Positions 35,680-45,462 of a stretch of DNA of 64,000 nucleotides are shown here, piece after piece. Position numbers and translations under genes: made by a program. Below the pieces are notes generated by a model. The model saw only the letters and a list, made by a program, of their open reading frames with translations. It did no database searches and was not told the DNA's origin. The DNA is taken from assembly GCA_963783335.1 (NCBI GenBank), contig CAWAND010000010.1, positions 1,364,001 to 1,428,000 on the forward strand, written 5' to 3'. The stretch's first letter is position 1. Every line of letters starts with the position of its first letter. Source of the stretch: CAWAND01 sp963783335. GTDB lineage: Bacteria; Chloroflexota; Anaerolineae; Anaerolineales; E44-bin32.

Positions 35680-36888
35680 CTATTCGATCTCTACGGCCAG
35701 GGCCACGGCTTCTCCGCCGCCCAAGCACAGGGTTGCCAGGCCGCGTTGGGCGCCGCGTCGACGCATGGCGAACAGCAGAGTGGTGAGGATCCTGGCACCG
35801 GTTGCCCCCAGGGGGTGACCCAACGCAATGGCGCCACCGTGAACGTTCACCTTTTCCCAATCCCAGCCCTGGTCGGCCAAGGCATAGCCGTTGGCCAACG
35901 CCTGGGCGGCGAAGGCTTCGTTCAGCTCAATGAGGTCCACGTCTTCAAGCGTCCAACCCACTTTCTCGAGAAGTAGAGGGATTGCCAGTGCCGGAGCCGT
36001 GAACATCTCTTTGGGCGGAACAGCGGCCTGAGCGTAGCCGACAATACGCGCCATCGGAGCGAGGCCGCGGCCTTTGGCCCATGCCCGGCTGGAGAGAACC
36101 AAAGCGGCTGCGCCGTCGTTGAGGCCAGGGGCGTTGGCCGCTGTGACGCGACCGTCCTGTTTGAAGGCCGGTTTTAGTGCGGCAATCTTCTCCAATGAAG
36201 TGTCTCGCCGTGGTCCCTCGTCCTCGGCAAATGTATGTGTCCCGTCCTTTGCGATAGGCACATCCAGGGGGAGGATCTCGTCTTCGAAGGCCCCCGAGTC
36301 GATGGCCTGGAGGGCGCGCTGGTGGCTCTGCAGCGCGAGCCGGTCCATCGCTTCACGCGTGACTTCGAATTCGTCGGCGATCCACTCTGCGGCCATGCCC
36401 ATCGACCAATTCTCGAACGGATCCCACAATCCATCGTGAAGCAAAGCATCCCGAAGCTGCTGGTCGCCGTATTTCAGGCCGCGCCGGCCGCTGACGAGGT
36501 GTGGGGTGTTGCTCATGCTCTCCATACCCCCGGCGACGAGCAGCTTCGCGTCGCCAGCCTTGATCGCCTGTGCCCCGATCATGCAAGCCTTGAGTCCCGA
36601 ACCGCAAACCTTGTTGAGAGTCGTGGCGCCCACGCTGGTTGGAAGGCCAGCGCCAATGGCCGCCTGCCGGGCGGGGGCTTGGCCCAACCCGGCAGAGACA
36701 ACGTTGCCCATGAGCACCTCATCGATCTCGTTGGGGGTGTCAATGCGAGCCCTGCGTACGGCTTCGCGCACCACCTCCGCGCCGAGATCGGTGGCCGACA
36801 GGCCAGATAGGCTCCCCTGAAACCGGCCGATGGGGGTTCGTACGGCGCTGAGAATGACGGGTTGGTTTTCGTCGACGGTGGAGGTCAT
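35680..36888 (-). CDS. acetyl-CoA acetyltransferase (thiolase)
   Basis: Condenses two acetyl-CoA or cleaves 3-ketoacyl-CoA. About 402 residues from the ATG at 36888. Nucleophile Cys95 in LNKVCGSGLK, His in GGAIALGHPLGATG and the second Cys in TLCLGGGEAV are all present; NEAFAAQ is kept. It is the first gene of a leftward pair with 3-hydroxyacyl-CoA dehydrogenase, 45 bases apart. Either beta-oxidation or acetoacetyl-CoA formation is possible; the acyl-CoA dehydrogenase at 16 kb suggests the former. Confidence 0.93.
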   Translation of the reverse strand: MTSTVDENQPVILSAVRTPIGRFQGSLSGLSATDLGAEVVREAVRRARIDTPNEIDEVLMGNVVSAGLGQAPARQAAIGAGLPTSVGATTLNKVCGSGLKACMIGAQAIKAGDAKLLVAGGMESMSNTPHLVSGRRGLKYGDQQLRDALLHDGLWDPFENWSMGMAAEWIADEFEVTREAMDRLALQSHQRALQAIDSGAFEDEILPLDVPIAKDGTHTFAEDEGPRRDTSLEKIAALKPAFKQDGRVTAANAPGLNDGAAALVLSSRAWAKGRGLAPMARIVGYAQAAVPPKEMFTAPALAIPLLLEKVGWTLEDVDLIELNEAFAAQALANGYALADQGWDWEKVNVHGGAIALGHPLGATGARILTTLLFAMRRRGAQRGLATLCLGGGEAVALAVEIE

Positions 36889-36942
36889 AGTTACTCTCAA
36901 TGCCGCGGCTCAAATCCCAGGTGCTGGTGGGTTGTCCTGCGG

Positions 36943-37422
36943 TCAACCCCAACCCTGGCTGAGCCGGGAATAGGTCTCCTCGAGCAACTCGGGGAGCACA
37001 CGTGTGTCCGATGTGGTCGACATGAAGTTCGTATCCCCGTTCCAGCGGGGGACGATGTGGACATGGACATGGTCTATGATCCCTGCGCCTGCGGCCTGGC
37101 CGATGTTAATTCCCAGGTTGAAGTCTTGGGTCTCATAGGTTTGGCGGATCTTTGCCAGGGCAAGATTGGAAAGCTGCATCAACTCAGCGAGCGTCCCATC
37201 GTCGAGCCGTTCAATGGACGGTTCGTGGGCGTTGGGAACAACCATGACGTGCCCGCTGGTGTACGGGTAGCGGTTAAGGATGATAAATGCCTTCTTGCCA
37301 CGGTGGAGGATGAGGTTGCCGGGCCCGTCGGGTTGGCTCAAAGCTCTGCAGAACACGCAGACGTCACTCTTGGAGTCGTCCTCGATATAGGCCATTCGCC
37401 AGGGCGCCCAGACATGGTTCAT
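36943..37422 (-). CDS. HIT-family nucleotide hydrolase (Ap4A phosphorylase-like)
   Basis: 159 residues with the histidine triad HVHVHIVPRW near residue 120 and a zinc-type pair (CVFC) near residue 24. YPYTSGHVMVVPNAHEP is the conserved strand before the triad. The longer N-terminus beginning MNHVWAPWRMAYIE is typical of the bacterial and actinobacterial Ap4A phosphorylase-like group rather than plain HinT. The gene lies on the strand opposite birA, with divergent starts 78 bases apart. Confidence 0.88.
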   Translation of the reverse strand: MNHVWAPWRMAYIEDDSKSDVCVFCRALSQPDGPGNLILHRGKKAFIILNRYPYTSGHVMVVPNAHEPSIERLDDGTLAELMQLSNLALAKIRQTYETQDFNLGINIGQAAGAGIIDHVHVHIVPRWNGDTNFMSTTSDTRVLPELLEETYSRLSQGWG

Positions 37423-37488
37423 GATCGGTTCCCCGATTCTAACATAACACGCTCATTCGACCTCATGGCACGCGGATTGCACCCAAGC

Positions 37489-37494
37489 TACAAT
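37489..37494 (+). promoter_or_regulatory. possible -10 box of birA (near-leaderless transcript)
   Basis: TACAAT ends seven bases before the birA ATG at 37501, so a normal start site would coincide with the start codon. No ribosome-binding site is present. No convincing -35 is seen. Confidence 0.4.
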
Positions 37495-37500
37495 GCGATC

Positions 37501-38286
37501 ATGTTGACGGTTGAGAGATTACGTGCCGGGTTGCCCGTCGACGGGCTCGGGGAGCCGTTGTATTTCTTCAGCACTATCGGCTCTACGAGCCAATACGCGC
37601 GTGAACTGGCCGAGCAAGGGGCACCTCACGGCACGCTGGTGGTGGCCGATGAGCAGACGGCCGGGCGCGGCCGGGGGGAAAACCAATGGTCAACCCCACC
37701 TGAAAGCGCCATCGCCTTCAGTTTGGTCCTGCGGCCGGATGCGCTTGCCCCGGATCAGCTTGGTGGGATGAACGCCATCGGCGCCTTGGCCGTAGTGGAG
37801 GCCATACAGGGCCTGGGCGGCGAGGCCGAGATCAAGTGGCCCAATGATGTCTTGGTCCATGGGGCCAAAGTGGCGGGTGTACTGACCGAAGCGACCTGGC
37901 GCGGCAACGTACTTGAGTGCGTCTTGGTCGGTGTGGGTGTGAATGTCCACCCTGGATCGGTTCCCGATTCAGATACCATTGCCTTTCCGGCGACCTGTCT
38001 GGATGCTGAGCTCCATGCCAGGACCGATCGCCATCAATTTTTGATGGCGATCCTGGAGAATCTGGCCGAGACGGTAAGGGATCTGGGTTCCCCTGCACTG
38101 GTGCAGGCTTGGCATGACCATCTGGCATTTAAGGGTAAAGTCGTGAGAGTTGAGATTCCGTCAGGCGCTGTTGAAGGCCAGTTGGTGGGGCTCACGCCAG
38201 GCGGCTTTGTGAAGCTGGATATCGCGGGCTCTGGCCTGACCGAAATCGGCGGAGAAGGCGCCTCGCTGCGGCCGATTGACAGCTAG
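37501..38286 (+). CDS. birA: biotin--[acetyl-CoA-carboxylase] ligase
   Basis: Attaches biotin to carrier proteins through biotinyl-AMP. 261 residues from the ATG at 37501; the open frame runs back to 36862, but that part lies antisense to the HIT gene and is not protein-like. Motifs: STIGSTSQYARELAEQGAPH, the biotinyl-AMP loop GRGRGENQWSTP, IKWPNDVLVHGAKVAGVL, and GVGVNVHP. A C-terminal SH3-like domain follows (GLTPGGFVKLDI). There is no N-terminal helix-turn-helix, so it is a group I ligase without repressor function. The biotin carrier at 7.6 kb is an obvious substrate. Confidence 0.92.
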   Translation: MLTVERLRAGLPVDGLGEPLYFFSTIGSTSQYARELAEQGAPHGTLVVADEQTAGRGRGENQWSTPPESAIAFSLVLRPDALAPDQLGGMNAIGALAVVEAIQGLGGEAEIKWPNDVLVHGAKVAGVLTEATWRGNVLECVLVGVGVNVHPGSVPDSDTIAFPATCLDAELHARTDRHQFLMAILENLAETVRDLGSPALVQAWHDHLAFKGKVVRVEIPSGAVEGQLVGLTPGGFVKLDIAGSGLTEIGGEGASLRPIDS

Positions 38287-38343
38287 AGCGACTGGTTTAG
38301 ACTGGTACGAAGTGGCGCACCCCTGAGAGGGGAGGAGCTCAAA

Positions 38344-38553
38344 ATGTATGATGATCTGCGGAACCTGACCGACCAGGAGGAATCTCCCTACGAGGAGAAA
38401 TCGATCGATTCGTACAACGAACCCACGCTCCAGAAGCGGATGTTTGGCATGACGGCCGGGCAGCGGTTGCTCCTGTCGGTGCTTTTGTTGGCGGCCGTGA
38501 TCGTGATGGGCCTGATGGTCCTTCTGGTGACCCAGAAGATCTGGCCCTACTGA
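38344..38553 (+). CDS. small single-span membrane protein, 69 residues
   Basis: Preceded by GGGGAGGAG, six bases before the ATG, so it is well supported as a gene. The first 35 residues are acidic and polar (DQEESPYEEKSIDSYN), followed by MFGMTAGQRLL and one membrane span (about 45-65) ending in KIWPY. I recall similar short proteins in other Chloroflexota, without a known role. It stands 57 bases after birA and may share its transcript. Confidence 0.65.
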   Translation: MYDDLRNLTDQEESPYEEKSIDSYNEPTLQKRMFGMTAGQRLLLSVLLLAAVIVMGLMVLLVTQKIWPY

Positions 38554-38638
38554 AGGTTAGGGGCTTGACCGAATCGATCAAGTCATCGACGGCGGCGGGT
38601 GGGCATCGTCCTGGCCACTGCCATGGATTGCTCCCGCT

Positions 38639-39931
38639 TCATGATTCCTGGCGGGAGTTTTGCGTTTCGGCGACGAGAACTTCGTCAGGAATGGATAGGA
38701 AAACTTGCACGACCTTGGGGTCAAACTGAGTGCCGCTGTTGTCGCGAATAATCTGCCGGGCGGTTTCCAGAGGTTGGCCCTTGCGATAGGGACGATCTGA
38801 TGTGATTGCATCAAACGTATCGGCCACGGCGAAAATTCGTGCACCGATTGGGATCTCCTCTCCGGCAAGACCCTCAGGATAGCCGGTGCCGTCATAGCGT
38901 TCCTGGTGCGCGTAGATCACGTCGAGGGGGCGTTTGAGAAACGGTATCCCAGCAAGCATACGCCGACCGAATTCCGGATGCTTGCGCATAATCTCCCACT
39001 CATCATCGTCAAGGGGCCCTGGTTTGCGCAGTATCGCATCTGGAATGCCTATCTTTCCGATGTCGTGCAGCAGGGCTCCGCGCTGCAGGTTGTTGAGATC
39101 ATCTTCGGGGTAGGCCATCTCGGCGGCGATGAGCAGGGCAATGCGCACCACACGCTGAGAATGCCCTTCGGTCTCCCGGTCCCGAGTGTCCAGCGCGGCG
39201 ACCAGAGCATCGAGGGTCTGGTCGTACGCCTCCGCCAGTGCGTTGAACAAGCGTGCATTCTCAATCGCCACCGCGGCCTGATGGGCAAACAACGTCAAGA
39301 GCGTGCGATCTTCTTCGTTGAACAAGCCCTCCTGGAGACGACTGTCGGCATACAAGACGCCGATCAGGCGATCCTTGGCCTTGAGAGGCACGCACAGAAT
39401 TGACCGCAGGCTGTAGGCGATGATGCTCTCCTGGGCGGAGAAGCGTGGGTCATCCAGGGCGTTGGTCGTCAAGATGGGTGTGGCGTGAGCCACCACCCAA
39501 TCGACCACAGTGCGACTGACGTGAATCTCTTGGGCCTTGAGAGAGGCGCGCTCCCAGTTGCGGGCCACGCGTGTCTGTAACTCACCTGTCTCGTCCTTCA
39601 GCATCAGGAATCCGCGATCTGCCCCCGTCAGTCGGATGATTGTGTCCATTACCTCGCGCAGCACCGTTTGTAGATCGAGTGAGGAGTTGACCATCCGGCT
39701 TATCTCAGCCAGGGCCAGCAGGTTGCCTCGCTGCTGCTCGGACTTGGCGACCTCAGACTGGATCCCCCTGAGCAGATGCGACATTTGGGTCAAGGATGTG
39801 AGAAGGTGCTGCGGCGCCTCTGCTCCTTGCGTGCGGGCAAAGGCCTCCAGCTCGGCCCGAAGCGCTTCGGCCTGCAAGCTGAGCCGTTCCAGATGCTGAT
39901 CGGGGGTGGGGCGGATGGTGAGATCGCTCAT
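38639..39931 (-). CDS. GAF and HD-GYP domain protein (probable cyclic-di-GMP phosphodiesterase)
   Basis: 430 residues: an N-terminal coiled-coil stretch (about 10-65), a GAF sensor domain (about 70-235, with ICVPLKAKDRLIGVLYADSR read as LCVPLKAKDRLIGVLY) and an HD-GYP domain (about 245-425). The metal-binding HD (LLHDIGKIG), HQERYDGTGYP and DTFDAITSDRPYR are intact, so hydrolysis of cyclic di-GMP to pGpG or GMP is expected. The GAF ligand is unknown. No membrane span is present, so it is cytoplasmic. It is a single leftward gene 43 bases after the penicillin acylase start of the same strand's next unit. Confidence 0.9.
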   Translation of the reverse strand: MSDLTIRPTPDQHLERLSLQAEALRAELEAFARTQGAEAPQHLLTSLTQMSHLLRGIQSEVAKSEQQRGNLLALAEISRMVNSSLDLQTVLREVMDTIIRLTGADRGFLMLKDETGELQTRVARNWERASLKAQEIHVSRTVVDWVVAHATPILTTNALDDPRFSAQESIIAYSLRSILCVPLKAKDRLIGVLYADSRLQEGLFNEEDRTLLTLFAHQAAVAIENARLFNALAEAYDQTLDALVAALDTRDRETEGHSQRVVRIALLIAAEMAYPEDDLNNLQRGALLHDIGKIGIPDAILRKPGPLDDDEWEIMRKHPEFGRRMLAGIPFLKRPLDVIYAHQERYDGTGYPEGLAGEEIPIGARIFAVADTFDAITSDRPYRKGQPLETARQIIRDNSGTQFDPKVVQVFLSIPDEVLVAETQNSRQES

Positions 39932-39974
39932 GCTCTCACCTGAGGGTCTCCATCTTTGACCACCATTGTGCCAC

Positions 39975-42474
39975 TTATGGGCTCAGCGAAAGGTGGTCCG
40001 GTGCGGCTGATTCCACGGCCGACTTGGACCATGCGAAAGGCAGATACTTGATCTGCCGCCAGGCGTCCGTCTGATCGATGTAGTGAGGACTGAAGGCATG
40101 GCCAGATTCGCCCGTGGTATGGATCCACAAGGCGTTGTCCCAGTTGGACAAGTCGTTAATGATGCGCATCGAAGGCAGGGAGGACACGTCGAATCCCTTG
40201 TCCACTTTCCAGGCCGTTGCGTTGACGATGGACGTGCCGCCGTTGACGGCGTACGGGCCCCGAATTCAATAACAACTCGATGGGGCCGACCCCCGACTCG
40301 CCCAAACTCTGGTTTCTGAAGGTGGCGGTGTGAAGCTCGCCCCAGGTCCATCTTGAAGGATCTGATCCCATGATGGTTCTTCCTTGGTCGATGGCCTGCG
40401 AGAAAGCTGAGCGCAGGATGTCATCTCGCGTTTCGACGGGGTCGGTTGTGTGATCATCCCACCACGGACTGTTCGGCGCGGAAAGCAACGTAGTGAAGAC
40501 AGCGAAGGCGCGTGATCCGTCGGGGAGCGGGCCGTCGGGCAGCTCATCCGAAAAGGTTGAGAGAATCAATTGGCGCCAGAACAGATTGAACACCGCCGCC
40601 TGGCTTGAGCCGAGTGTGTCCTGCTGGTCCCAATTCTTGAGGTTGTCCAATGCCCGACTGATGACCGGATCGTCAAAATGCAGCTTTGACAAATAGGGAA
40701 CAGCTATCGCCGCCCCAGGATCGAGATCGTCACCCTGGATGGCTTGAATGTCTTGCAGGGAGAGCTTGGGCTTGGCCTCAATCATCTGGACGATGCGGGC
40801 GGCGCGGTATCCATAGTCCCAATCCCGGCTGATGAAATCAGGATATTGGCTGCCGACAACGGCATTGTTTGCGGTCGCGATGTAATCGTCACTTGGGTTG
40901 AAAGCCGACGGCAGTTGGTCGAAGGGGATCATGCCCGTCCAGTCGTAGTCCGTCGTCCAGCCTGGTGAGGGGAGCCAACCATCGCCGGCTGCGCGGATGG
41001 GCACTTTGCCCGGCATCTGGTAGCCGATGTTGCCTTGGGTGTCGGCGTAAACGAAGTTCTGGGAAGGAACGGCGAAATCTCTAAGGGCGTTGCGGAAGTC
41101 ATCCCAATTCGAGGCGCGATCGTATTCCAGCACCGCCGCGAACACTCTAGAAGGCTGGAGCGCTGTCCATTGAAGCGATAAGGCGTAAGGTTCCGGCAGG
41201 TCAATTCCGGCATTGTCGGTGAAGTTCTCCAACTTGGCATAGGTGGTGCTCACAATCGGGCCGTGACGTGTGTAGCGGACCGTGAGGTCAACATCCTTTC
41301 CGCCTGCCACACGAACTGTCTCATGCACGATCTTCATATCCTGCCACTGCCCGTTGAATTCGTATTGGTCCGGATTGTCCGGATTGATCTTTTCAATGAA
41401 GAGATCCTGAACATCCGGGCCGACATTGGTCAGTCCCCAGGCGATATGATCGTTGTGCCCGATGATCACTCCGGGCGCACCGGCGAATGAGAATCCTCCA
41501 ACTTCGTAGCGGCAGCTGGGGCTGAGGGTAAGGCAGTGTAGGCCGATTTGGTACCAGATCGAAGGCATCTGAATACCGAGATGGGGGTCGTTGGCCAGGA
41601 TGGGCTGCCCCGATTGTGTTCGCTGACCGCCAACTACCCAGTTGTTTGATCCAATCCCGGGAAGGCCACCTCCCAGGAGCGTGTTGAGGCGGGATACCTT
41701 GCCGGAGAGAGACCTTAGAGCTGGTTCGGATTGCAGGATAGCGCTCATGCTTGCGCTTGGGATTTGAGCGCCGGCTGGCCCATAGTCCTTGACGATGACG
41801 GGGTGGTTGGGAGGGTAGGCCGGGTAAAGCTGGTTCAATTGCGCGGGCGAAAGGGTCTTCAAGAGCTGGGCCCGCTCGATCTCACCGTCCATGTTCCCGC
41901 CCAGGTCCCAGGCCATAGCCTTGGCCCAAGTCAAGGTGTTAATGGGGGCCCACGGGGCCGGTTGGTAGCTGGGGCTGAGCAGCTTCAAGATCCCGTACTC
42001 GACCGAGAGCGCGGTGCCCGTGTGATCGGCCAGATAGGCGTTCACGCCGTCGGCATACGCCTGAAGTATCGTCAGCGTGTCAGGGTCCATCTGCTCCAAT
42101 TCTTGCTGTGCCACACGTTCCCACCCCATGGTCCGGATGAACTTGTCGGTGTCGACTTGCGAAGCGCCGAACATTTCGGCCAGGCGGCCGGCACCGACGT
42201 GGCGCCAGAAATCCATCTGCCAAAAGCGATCTTGGGCCGTGACGTAGCCTTGTGCCATGAAGAGATCGTGTTCGTCGGAGGCGTAGATGTTGGGAATGCC
42301 GGATGCGTCGCGGTAGACATCGACCTGTTCATGCAAGCCCGGCACGGTCAGGTTTCCCTGCACGATGGGCATCGACCGCTGGACGGCCATCCATCCAAGC
42401 CCTCCCAAAATGATCGCCAAGATGACGATGACCGACAGCCCACCAAGCAGCCAACGACGTGTTCGTTCAGGCAT
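39975..42474 (-). CDS. penicillin acylase-family Ntn hydrolase, frameshifted near the C-terminus
   Basis: Exported amidase of the penicillin G / acyl-homoserine-lactone acylase family. The start at 42474 has TTGGAGG upstream; a single membrane anchor (about residues 9-30) follows. Alpha chain up to about residue 270; the autocleavage site before the nucleophile Ser is GIGSNNWVVGG. LANDPHLGIQMPSIWYQ and the conserved HGPIVS follow. The frame changes at 40254-40261: the main frame turns basic and ends at 40156. Another frame continues with GFDVSSLPSMRII, WIHTTGESGHAFSPHY and the normal end at 39975. Removing one base from GGGGCCCG (minus strand) restores NSGPYAVNGGTSIV. Natural substrate unknown. 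Confidence 0.9.
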
Positions 42475-42652
42475 CAAAGCCTCCAAATCTTGGGGAAGAG
42501 TACGAGTTCTAGCATCAGGACGGCGGCTTGTCAATTCGGAGGGCAAGTCCAGCCGTTTTGAGGCCGAAAATTCGGCCTCGTGCCGGTTGTCGAAAATAGA
42601 ACAAATGGGCTGAAATAGGCTTGTTCAAAGGGCGAAATCGGGCCCGCCGCGG

Positions 42653-42666
42653 TATAATTAGGAGGT
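42653..42666 (+). promoter_or_regulatory. -10 box and unused Shine-Dalgarno in the gyrA leader
   Basis: TATAAT (42653-42658) is followed directly by TTAGGAGG (AGGAGG about 42660-42665), 65 bases before the gyrA ATG. No start codon follows the Shine-Dalgarno-like sequence at a useful distance. The gyrA ATG itself has no clear site. Confidence 0.4.
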
Positions 42667-42730
42667 TAAGAATCTGGCCCCCCGACCGGGGCAAATTTGG
42701 TCCCGAAATCACCCGAAAGAACAGGCATTC

Positions 42731-45358
42731 ATGGAAATTGGAACCGTTCGACAAGTCGACATCGACGAACAGATGCGGGGTGCCTATCTCGATTACGCGA
42801 TGAGCGTGATCGTCTCGCGGGCCATCCCCGATGCGTCGGACGGCTTAAAGCCCGTACAGCGCCGAATCTTGTATGCGATGCACGATATGGGCATCCGGGC
42901 GAACTCCTCCTATAGGAAATCGGCCCGCATTGTCGGCGATGTGCTGGGCAAGTTCCACCCTCACGGCGATTCGGCCATCTATGATGCCATGGCCCGGATG
43001 GCGCAGGACTTCTCGATGCGCTATCCGCTGGTCGACGGTCAGGGCAATTTCGGCTCGATTGATGGCAATTCACCGGCGGCCATGCGGTACACCGAGGCGC
43101 GTCTGGCTCGAATCGCAGAAGAACTCCTGGTAGATATCGACAAGAACACGGTAGATTTTTCCGACAACTTCGATGGCTCCCTCCAGGAGCCGAATATCCT
43201 GCCGGCTCAGCTCCCCAATCTGCTCCTGAATGGCGCATCTGGCATCGCTGTGGGCATGGCGACCAATATTCCACCCCACAATCTTCGGGAGCTGGCCCAA
43301 GCGATCAACTTCATGATCGAGCGCGATGACGATCAAGACTCGGTCACCGTCGAGGATTTGATGCAGTTTGTCACCGGCCCTGATTTTCCCACCGGCGGCA
43401 TGATTGTCGGGATCGAAGGGGTCAAGCAGGCGTACAGCACGGGCCGGGGCAGGATTGTGATGCGGGCAGTGGCGCACATCGAGGAGATGGCGGGCAATCG
43501 CTTCAAGATCGTCATCACCGAGATCCCGTACCAGGTCAACAAGGCCGGTCTGATCGAGCGGATCGCCCAACTTGTACGCGATGGCCGGCTGGACGAGATC
43601 TCCGACCTACGGGATGAATCCGATCGCCGGGGCATGAGCGTGGTGGTGGAACTCAAGCGCGGCGCTCAACCGAAGAAGGTCCTCAATCAGCTCTTCAAAT
43701 ACACTGCCCTTCAAAGCACGTTTGGGGTTCAACTCCTGGCTCTGGTCGATGGGGAACCTCGGCTTCTGACGCTGAAGAAGTCACTCCAGATTTACATCAC
43801 CCATCGGCAGAGGGTCATCACGCGGCGCTCGGAGTACGAACTGGAGAAGGCGCGTGCGCGCGGCCACATCCTGGAAGGCTTGCTGATTGCCCTGGCTAAT
43901 CTGGACGCCGTGATCAAGACCATTCGGCAATCCGAAGATGCTGACGTCGCCAAAGAGAACTTGATGAACAAGTTCAAGCTTTCCGAGCCCCAGGCTCAGG
44001 CCATCCTTGACATGCAGCTCCGCCGTCTGGCGGCGCTCGAGCGCGAAAAGATTGAGAACGAACACAAGGACATTGTCAAACAGATCAAATATCTGGAAGA
44101 CCTGCTGGCGCACCCCAAGAAGATGCTCAAGCTCGTCAAGGAAGAGCTCGATCAGGCGGTCGAAAAGTACGGCGACGAACGGCGAACTCGGATCGCACCC
44201 GACGCAAGCGAGGAATTCAACGAGGAGGATCTTGTCGCGGACGAAGCCGTGCTGGTCAGCGTGACCGAGCGGGGCTACGTCAAGCGGGTGGCCGCCTCGA
44301 CCTATCGGCGCCAAGGGCGGGGTGGACGCGGCTTGATAGGACATACGATGCGCGATGAGGACGAAGTGGTCATGCTCGTTCCGGCGCGGTCGTTGGACAC
44401 CATGTTGTTCTTCTCCGACAAGGGGAAGGTGTACTCGGAGCGCGTCTATCAAATCCCGGACGCGGACCGAACAGCTCGCGGCATTCCGATGGTGAATATC
44501 CTGAGCATGGATGCGGACGAAACCATCACCGCCATCACCGTGGTTGCGGACTTTGATGAGGCCAGTTTCTGTACTCTGGCCACACGAAAAGGCAAGATCA
44601 AGCGCGTGGCGCTGTCTGAGTTTTCGTCCGTGCGGCCGTCGGGGCTGATTGCTATGAACCTTGCCAAGGGGGACACGCTGGGGTGGGCACGGCTGACCAG
44701 CGGCAAGGACGACATCATCCTTGTGACCGCCAATGGCCAGGCGCTTCGCTATCACGAGAAGAACGTGCGTGCCATGGGCCGGCCGGCAGCGGGCGTGAAA
44801 TCAATTGGTCTGCGCAAGGGGGATTATGTGGCTTCAATGGATGTTGTGGACAAGAAGGCGGATCTGCTTGTCGTCACCGAGAATGGGTTTAGCAAGCGCA
44901 CGCCTCTCTCCGAATATCCAACCAAGGGGCGCGGCACGTATGGTGTTCTGACCCTCAGCCGGGACAAAATCAAGCAGACCGGCAAGGTTGTGGCGGCGCG
45001 GGTTGTCGAAATCGATGATGATTTGAGCATCATCTCCTCCGGCGGCATCATCTTGCGCACCAAGGTTCGCACCATCAGCCAGACGGGGCGGGCGACGATG
45101 GGTGTGCATGCCATCGACCTGAAGAAGGGTGAGACGGTAGCCGGCGTGGCCAGGATCTCGGCTCGGGAACTCGAACAAGCCGGGGTGCAAGAAGGGGCCG
45201 AATCAGGGGACGCCAAGCAAGGCCAGGCCGCCGCGTCAGGGGATGGGGAAGATGAAGGGGGCAAAGCCAAAGGCATAGGAAAGCCAGCTGCCAAGAAGAA
45301 GGCGGCAGCCAAGAAGAACAAGCCGGCCAAGAAACCCCGCTCGGGTAAAGAGAGCTGA
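42731..45358 (+). CDS. gyrA: DNA gyrase subunit A
   Basis: Breakage-reunion subunit that introduces negative supercoils with GyrB. 875 residues. Catalytic Tyr120 in AAMRYTEARL; quinolone pocket HPHGDSAIYDAM with the susceptible-type Ser81 and an acidic residue at 85; Greek-key insert and coiled coil (about 400-490). The C-terminal six-bladed pinwheel carries the GyrA box QGRGGRG (about 530), which distinguishes gyrase from topoisomerase IV. After about residue 820 there is an acidic Gly-rich stretch and then a Lys/Ala/Pro tail (PAAKKKAAAKKNKPAKKP), histone H1-like and not part of the usual fold. A strong terminator follows. Confidence 0.95.
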   Translation: MEIGTVRQVDIDEQMRGAYLDYAMSVIVSRAIPDASDGLKPVQRRILYAMHDMGIRANSSYRKSARIVGDVLGKFHPHGDSAIYDAMARMAQDFSMRYPLVDGQGNFGSIDGNSPAAMRYTEARLARIAEELLVDIDKNTVDFSDNFDGSLQEPNILPAQLPNLLLNGASGIAVGMATNIPPHNLRELAQAINFMIERDDDQDSVTVEDLMQFVTGPDFPTGGMIVGIEGVKQAYSTGRGRIVMRAVAHIEEMAGNRFKIVITEIPYQVNKAGLIERIAQLVRDGRLDEISDLRDESDRRGMSVVVELKRGAQPKKVLNQLFKYTALQSTFGVQLLALVDGEPRLLTLKKSLQIYITHRQRVITRRSEYELEKARARGHILEGLLIALANLDAVIKTIRQSEDADVAKENLMNKFKLSEPQAQAILDMQLRRLAALEREKIENEHKDIVKQIKYLEDLLAHPKKMLKLVKEELDQAVEKYGDERRTRIAPDASEEFNEEDLVADEAVLVSVTERGYVKRVAASTYRRQGRGGRGLIGHTMRDEDEVVMLVPARSLDTMLFFSDKGKVYSERVYQIPDADRTARGIPMVNILSMDADETITAITVVADFDEASFCTLATRKGKIKRVALSEFSSVRPSGLIAMNLAKGDTLGWARLTSGKDDIILVTANGQALRYHEKNVRAMGRPAAGVKSIGLRKGDYVASMDVVDKKADLLVVTENGFSKRTPLSEYPTKGRGTYGVLTLSRDKIKQTGKVVAARVVEIDDDLSIISSGGIILRTKVRTISQTGRATMGVHAIDLKKGETVAGVARISARELEQAGVQEGAESGDAKQGQAAASGDGEDEGGKAKGIGKPAAKKKAAAKKNKPAKKPRSGKES

Positions 45359-45386
45359 AGCCTCTCGAGCCAACGCTCGAATCTCG

Positions 45387-45422
45387 CTGCCGGCCCGACG
45401 TACGGGCCGGCAGTTTCTTTTT
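45387..45422 (+). terminator. intrinsic terminator after gyrA
   Basis: 11-bp perfect GC stem (45387-45397 with 45403-45413), 5-base loop, then TTTCTTTTT. Textbook form, 28 bases after the gyrA stop. Confidence 0.9.
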
Positions 45423-45462
45423 GCTGCCTGAGGGGAAATCGGCAAGTGCGTAGGGGCCTAGA

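Noticed and set aside
36862..37500. In-frame upstream extension of birA by 213 codons
   Set aside because: Runs antisense through the HIT gene, has no ligase homology, and the ligase N-terminus begins normally at 37501.
42621..42626. TTGTTC as the gyrA -35
   Set aside because: The spacer to TATAAT would be 26 bases, too long for sigma70.
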